Assembly (NCBI GenBank): GCA_964472565.1
Contig: CAYYNB010000010.1
Span: 1-64,000 of the forward strand
Direction of reading: 5' to 3'
Origin: DATAMF01 sp964472565
GTDB lineage: Bacteria; Chloroflexota; Anaerolineae; Aggregatilineales; Aggregatilineaceae
Length of the DNA: 64,000 bases
Made by a program: the position numbers and the translations under genes. Below, one piece after another: positions 60,119 through 64,000 of the stretch; the first letter of the stretch is position 1, and the number at the start of each line of letters is the position of its first letter. Below the pieces are notes generated by a model. The model saw only the letters and a program-made list of their open reading frames with translations. It did not search any database and was not told the DNA's origin.

Positions 60119-60682
60119 CTACACGCTTTTACTGAAAAACAGCGCAATATCCTGATTGCTGTAGTGATGATCGTTATATCCACAAAATACAAACCCGTGC
60201 TTTTTAGCAAAAGTAATCGCCGGGTAATTTTTCGTCTGCATTTCGAGGCTGACCCGCTGAAGCTGGTGCAGCCGTGCCCATCGAAGCGCCTGATCCAACA
60301 GGGCGCTGCCAATTCGACGGCGGCGAAACGGTTGTCCAACCACCAGATCAGCGATCCAGCCCTGGTTCCCGTGGACCCGCATCTGGATATACCCCAATAT
60401 AAGGTTATCCGCATCCACTGTCGCCACCAAAAAACAATCCCGGAACTTCCAGGACAGCGCTAATTCCTGGCTGTCACGCGGGTAGGGCACCTGCATCGCA
60501 CGCGGCAGGCGCACCGTTCGGAACCGGATCGTAACATCCTCGCCATCTTCTCGTTCGTCCATCTGCCAGACATAATCCGACTCGTAACTGTGGTCGAGTT
60601 CCAGGCATAATTGGAGTTCTTTCTCTGAACTCAGCTCGCGTACAATAAACTGGCTGCGTTTTCGTGTCGTCATATTTTGCAT
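60119..60682 (-). CDS. GNAT-family N-acetyltransferase
   Basis: Start taken at ATG 60682, with GGAGG about ten bases before; the open frame extends upstream to 60769 without a ribosome-binding site. The 187-residue product has the GNAT acetyl-CoA loop GQPFRRRRIGSALLDQALRWA (Q/RxxGxG/A type), motif B ending KKHGFVFCGYND and a long N-terminal beta region. Acceptor unknown; the fold resembles ribosomal-protein or antibiotic acetyltransferases. Downstream of the sensor gene start by 26 bases in the same direction. Confidence 0.82.
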   Translation of the reverse strand: MQNMTTRKRSQFIVRELSSEKELQLCLELDHSYESDYVWQMDEREDGEDVTIRFRTVRLPRAMQVPYPRDSQELALSWKFRDCFLVATVDADNLILGYIQMRVHGNQGWIADLVVGQPFRRRRIGSALLDQALRWARLHQLQRVSLEMQTKNYPAITFAKKHGFVFCGYNDHHYSNQDIALFFSKSV

Positions 60683-60798
60683 TCTACCCCATCCTCCCCC
60701 TCCTGTCCTATTTGTGTAACCTTGCGTGTTCATGTACAATGCTTTCAGATTTATCATAATGCACCTCAACTGCTACTTGAAGAGAAAGGCTAGACCTC

Positions 60799-61959
60799 AT
60801 GGGACGCCTTGTCGCACAATTTAAAATCATGGCTCGCCCCGTTATTAATTCCTTGTCTCCCTCACTATTCCGTCTGGGATTGGTTTTGTTGGGCGTATTG
60901 ATCGGCTTGTTCTGGGGCTATCAGAATGTCAAATTCTACGATGGCTCGCCGGCACAGCTTGCCGAAGGTCATCAAGATGAGTGGATCAAAATGACCGCGA
61001 CCCGGCTGTCCGAAAATCCCGCCCAGAATACCACCTGGGCCAAAGATCGCGTTCGTGAGGGCGGCATCACCATCGCCGATGTTGATCAATTGATCACCGA
61101 TAATCCCAACGACGCGACCCTGGTTGCGCAGCTTACCACCCTGCGTCAGGTCATCGCCTCCGACTCGGCGCTTCAGAAAGAGGCTGAAGACAACGCGAAA
61201 GAGTACGAACCCAGTACCCTCAGCAATATCTTAGGTCCCTTAACCTGCATTGGCGGCACCCTGATCATCGGCATCATCTTGGCCTTTATTTTTACGTTCT
61301 ACTGGGCTGTCCCGGTGGGCAAATGGTCCAAGGGCGCAGGCGCTGCGCGCGCGGCAGCCACCTCTGGTGTCGCTTCCAGCACCCATGCCGCTCGTCAGGC
61401 CGCCCAGCGTGCCGTAGCCGACCAGAAAACCGACTTTGTAGCGGTAGGCGAAACGCCGCCTGTCAGCCAATATATGTCCACCTACATTCTCGGTGACGAT
61501 CTCTACGATGATTCGTTCAGCATCGAAACCGCCTCGGGTGAATTCCTGGGCGAATGCGGCTCTGGCATTTCCGAAACCATCGGCGTCGGCGATCCCAAAA
61601 AAGTTACCGCGACAGAAGTCTGGCTTTTCGATAAAAACGACATTCGCACCGTCACTAAAGTGCTTATGACCGAACACGCCTTTAACGATCAGGCCCTGCG
61701 TACCAAACTCGCGCCGAAAGGCGAAGCGGTTCTGGCGACGGCGGGCGGCGTGACAATGCTCGAAACCCAGACCTTGCGCGTGCGCGTGCGCATCGTCGAT
61801 CTTCAGTACGGCGAAGGTTCACTGCCGCCCAAGAGCTTCCTGGAACGCCTCACCGTCGAAATCGCGGCATGGCCCAAAGAAGGTTCCGCCAGCGGCGGCG
61901 ACGCTGGCAAACCGCAGTCTGCTGCGTTTGGCGACACCGCCGAACTCCTGAACTACTAG
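60799..61959 (+). CDS. Hypothetical two-TM membrane protein
   Basis: A 386-residue protein with two membrane segments (LFRLGLVLLGVLIGLFWGY near 25-45 and CIGGTLIIGIILAFIFTFYWAV near 150-170). Between them is an extracytoplasmic helical section; after them come an Ala-rich stretch (about 185-210) and a cytoplasmic beta-rich domain (QYMSTYILGDDLYDDSFSIE onwards). No family recognised. Monocistronic, bounded by a terminator. Divergent from the acetyltransferase gene. Confidence 0.7.
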   Translation: MGRLVAQFKIMARPVINSLSPSLFRLGLVLLGVLIGLFWGYQNVKFYDGSPAQLAEGHQDEWIKMTATRLSENPAQNTTWAKDRVREGGITIADVDQLITDNPNDATLVAQLTTLRQVIASDSALQKEAEDNAKEYEPSTLSNILGPLTCIGGTLIIGIILAFIFTFYWAVPVGKWSKGAGAARAAATSGVASSTHAARQAAQRAVADQKTDFVAVGETPPVSQYMSTYILGDDLYDDSFSIETASGEFLGECGSGISETIGVGDPKKVTATEVWLFDKNDIRTVTKVLMTEHAFNDQALRTKLAPKGEAVLATAGGVTMLETQTLRVRVRIVDLQYGEGSLPPKSFLERLTVEIAAWPKEGSASGGDAGKPQSAAFGDTAELLNY

Positions 61960-61967
61960 CCTTTAAC

Positions 61968-61996
61968 AAAGGAACCTGTCATGAGCAGGTTCCTTT
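61968..61996 (+). terminator. Intrinsic terminator
   Basis: AAAGGAACCTG/CAGGTTCCTTT, an 11-bp perfect stem with a 7-base loop, followed by CTTTAT. Confidence 0.85.
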
Positions 61997-62026
61997 CTTT
62001 ATACCCATAAGGTACGCACAATCCGA

Positions 62027-62500
62027 TCAGCGCGTAATGCTGACAATCTTAACAACCCATTCCCCCCCCGGTGTTTCGACACGCACGGTTTCGCCCTTGC
62101 GATGCCCCATCAAAGCCGCGCCGATTGGGCTTTCATACGAAATCTTACCGTTTCGCGGGTCCGCTTCTGCCGCGCCCACAATCCGGTACGTTTCCGACTC
62201 TTCGCCTTCCGCCTTAATCGTGACCGTTGTTCCTACCTTGATCTCCTGCGGCGCTTTACTGCTCGACTCGTCGATCACTTTCGCGCTTCGTAAGAGGTTT
62301 TCCAGGTATTGGATCCGTCCTTCCAGAAACGCCTGCTGCTCTTTTGCATCATGATAATCGGCGTTTTCTGATAGATCGCCCATGCTGATCGCCTCTTTTA
62401 AGCGATACGCCAGTTCTGGTCGCTTGACTTTAAGGAGGTGCTCAAGTTCAGCGCGGAGTTCCGCTGCACCATCTGCCGTCAAGAACTGTTCTTCTGCCAT
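62027..62500 (-). CDS. greA: Transcription elongation factor GreA
   Basis: ATG 62500 lies nine bases after GGAGAGGG; a TTG three codons earlier is less likely. The 157-residue protein has the N-terminal coiled coil (LRAELEHLLKVKRPELAYRLKEA) with the acidic tip GDLSENADYHDAKE, and the C-terminal FKBP-like domain ending PGGEWVVKIVSI. GreA enters the secondary channel of RNA polymerase and stimulates transcript cleavage in stalled complexes. Followed by the dGTPase gene upstream in the same direction (15 bases between them). Confidence 0.95.
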   Translation of the reverse strand: MAEEQFLTADGAAELRAELEHLLKVKRPELAYRLKEAISMGDLSENADYHDAKEQQAFLEGRIQYLENLLRSAKVIDESSSKAPQEIKVGTTVTIKAEGEESETYRIVGAAEADPRNGKISYESPIGAALMGHRKGETVRVETPGGEWVVKIVSITR

Positions 62501-62524
62501 GTGCTTCAACCCTCTCCATTTTCA

Positions 62525-63682
62525 TTAGGTTCGAGTGAACGGGTCAAATAGCCGTTCCCACTCTTGTAGTGCATAACGATCCGTCATCCCCGCAATATAA
62601 TCGGTCACGCCCCGGTACAGGCCGCGTTGTTCGACGGCTTGTTGTACCGTTGGCGGCAGTTGGGCCGGTTCCGCCGTATAGGTGTTAAAAAGTTCCGTAA
62701 TGAAGCGTTCGGCCTTCACCGCCATTCGGACTACGCGGTGGTGCCGGTAAAGTTCCCGGTACAAAAAATCCTTGTGTTCGCGGTTGATCTCGTTTAGTTC
62801 TGCCGAATGGCAAACCACGTTGTGCGGCAGCCGTTGTAAGGCATCCGCCGATGGCAGATCGAGCTGTGCCAACTGATCTCCGGTGGCTCTGATCACATCA
62901 TCAATTTCAATCCCGATCATCCGCCGGATAATCCGGTGCCGAATCTGCTCATTAAACTGGTTGCCATCCCACCCAATGCTTTCTTTGAGCATCTGCCACA
63001 ACTGCAAACGATCCAACTGGTGGGGTTCGATCAGTCCGGCGCGCAGCCCATCATCCAGATCGTGCGCATTATACGCCAGTTCATCCGACACATTGGCGAT
63101 CTGCGCCTCAATTGAGCCGCGTTTGTCGGGGTCAAACCCTTCCGAAATCGAATCGCTCAGATCATATTCCGTTTCGTGCTTAACGATCCCCTCGCGTACC
63201 TCATACGTCAGATTCAGCCCGCGCCACTGAGGATAACGTGACTCCAACTCCGTGACAATGCGCAGCGACTGTTTGTTATGGTCAAATCCACCGTGATCCG
63301 CCATTAACTTATTCAGAATCGACTCGCCCGAATGACCAAACGGCGGGTGTCCCAAGTCATGGCTTAAACAGATCGCCTCCACCAGGTCCTCATTCGCACC
63401 GAGCGCCCGCGCCAGGCCGCGCCCAATCTGGGTGACTTCGAGGGTGTGCGTGAGGCGGGTTCGGTAGTAATCGCCTTCATAATTAATAAAAACCTGCGTT
63501 TTATATTCCAGCCGCCGAAACGCGGTCGTATGTAGAATCCGCTCCCGGTCCCGCTGAAAGGCCGTTCGGTATTCCCCTTCATCATCGGGATACACGCGTC
63601 CCAGGCTCTGCCCGCTTTTACTGGCATACGGCGCAAGCCGCTGCGCTTCGTCGTCTTCCATACTTTGTCGTGTAATGATCAT
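62525..63682 (-). CDS. dgt: Deoxyguanosinetriphosphate triphosphohydrolase-like protein
   Basis: A 385-residue HD-domain protein that hydrolyses dNTPs to deoxynucleoside and triphosphate. RDRERILHTTAFRRLEYKTQVF is the N-terminal signature; metal ligands are in RLTHTLEVTQIGR (H), AICLSHDLGHPPFGH (HD) and NVSDELAYNAHDLDDG (D). Length fits the short Dgt type without the extra oligomerisation insert of E. coli. Probably co-transcribed with greA. Confidence 0.92.
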   Translation of the reverse strand: MIITRQSMEDDEAQRLAPYASKSGQSLGRVYPDDEGEYRTAFQRDRERILHTTAFRRLEYKTQVFINYEGDYYRTRLTHTLEVTQIGRGLARALGANEDLVEAICLSHDLGHPPFGHSGESILNKLMADHGGFDHNKQSLRIVTELESRYPQWRGLNLTYEVREGIVKHETEYDLSDSISEGFDPDKRGSIEAQIANVSDELAYNAHDLDDGLRAGLIEPHQLDRLQLWQMLKESIGWDGNQFNEQIRHRIIRRMIGIEIDDVIRATGDQLAQLDLPSADALQRLPHNVVCHSAELNEINREHKDFLYRELYRHHRVVRMAVKAERFITELFNTYTAEPAQLPPTVQQAVEQRGLYRGVTDYIAGMTDRYALQEWERLFDPFTRT

Positions 63683-63736
63683 TGGTCCTCTACTCCCAGC
63701 AGCAAAAAGTTATTTAAAAGTATATCATCGTTAGTA

Positions 63737-63763
63737 AGCAAAAGGGGCACTCCCCGTGCCCCT
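63737..63763 (-). terminator. Terminator downstream of uvrB
   Basis: On the minus strand AGGGGCAC/GTGCCCCT (8 bp, 5-base loop) followed by a short T-run. Confidence 0.65.
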
Positions 63764-63795
63764 CTCGTGTGATGCCTTATGGACTATGTGATCGG

Positions 63796-64000
63796 CTAGG
63801 GGGGGGGGCGGGGCCGGGGCTGTGCGACCAGCCCAAAGCTGAGATCGCCATCCGACTCCTTCAACACCATAATCTGCCGCAGTTCGAGCAGTTGATCGCG
63901 CAGTGCCGCTGCTTTCTCGAATTCCAGCGCTTTTGCCGCTGCTTTCATCTCGTTTTCAATCGAATCAATCAACCGCTTCAATTCCGTCTTTGGCATTTCA
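63796..64000 (-). CDS. uvrB: Excinuclease ABC subunit B, C-terminal end (partial)
   Basis: The frame enters from the right edge of the window. The visible 66 or so residues are a UVR motif (ELKRLIDSIENEMKAAAKAL, then EFEKAAALRDQLLELR), the segment of UvrB that contacts UvrC, followed by a short Pro/Arg-rich tail. UvrB is the damage-verifying helicase of nucleotide excision repair. The last codons sit in a C homopolymer of about nine before the stop, which could be a slippage or sequencing-error site. UvrC or a ClpC-like protein also carries UVR motifs, but the position at the very C-terminus favours UvrB. Confidence 0.75.
   Translation of the reverse strand, partial: EMPKTELKRLIDSIENEMKAAAKALEFEKAAALRDQLLELRQIMVLKESDGDLSFGLVAQPRPRPPP

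Overview
The window reads as a chromosomal segment of a mid-GC bacterium, most likely a Chloroflexota (Anaerolineae-like) organism. This rests on the style of the primary sigma factor, secreted proteins built from tandem pre-peptidase (PPC-like) repeats, lipoproteins with clear lipoboxes, and many mid-size membrane proteins of unknown family. Nothing here fixes the species. Most recognisable promoters carry an extended -10 of the form TGN-TATAAT or TGN-TATACT.

Left part (1-26 kb). A LysR regulator and a ferritin-like/VIT1 iron transporter run leftwards. Divergent from them is a multiheme c-type cytochrome whose frame is interrupted by one in-frame TGA followed by a hairpin that fits a bacterial SECIS element, then a secreted four-domain rhodanese. 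This pair resembles the Geobacter Ext-type extracellular electron-transfer loci. Next come housekeeping and signalling genes: ilvE, plsC, rluB, a GAF-SpoIIE phosphatase, an M20 peptidase, acetyl-CoA synthetase, a GT39-type glycosyltransferase, tRNA-Cys, a RpoD-like sigma factor, a P-type Ca2+-ATPase, aspartate kinase and a DEAD-box helicase. Aspartate kinase is preceded by an unannotated 28-codon leader with 7 Thr and 6 Met codons, an intrinsic terminator and a candidate antiterminator: a classical attenuator.

Middle (26-41 kb). A tyrosine recombinase is followed by the 5' half of comM (Mg-chelatase-like AAA+ ATPase). Its 3' half lies 12.6 kb further on. The DNA between the halves is an accessory island. 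It holds a second, intact comM; a complete four-component corrinoid methyltransferase set (activating enzyme, tetrahydrofolate methyltransferase, corrinoid protein, UroD-type methyltransferase) plus a DUF1638 protein; broken insertion sequences whose two IS982-like halves face opposite ways; an aldo/keto reductase-MerR pair with a textbook 19-bp-spaced MerR promoter; and a GC-rich plasmid-type membrane protein.

Right part (41-64 kb). A lipoprotein M1 peptidase, polyphosphate kinase, ComEC and cytidylate kinase are followed by two PPC-repeat secreted proteins and a GPH-type sugar transporter in one operon. Then come PspC, an SRPBCC-like protein, an unusual fusion of a cyclic-nucleotide-binding domain to aspartase, an S1-domain protein, a membrane GAF sensor without a kinase domain, GreA, a dGTPase and the C-terminal end of UvrB at the window edge.
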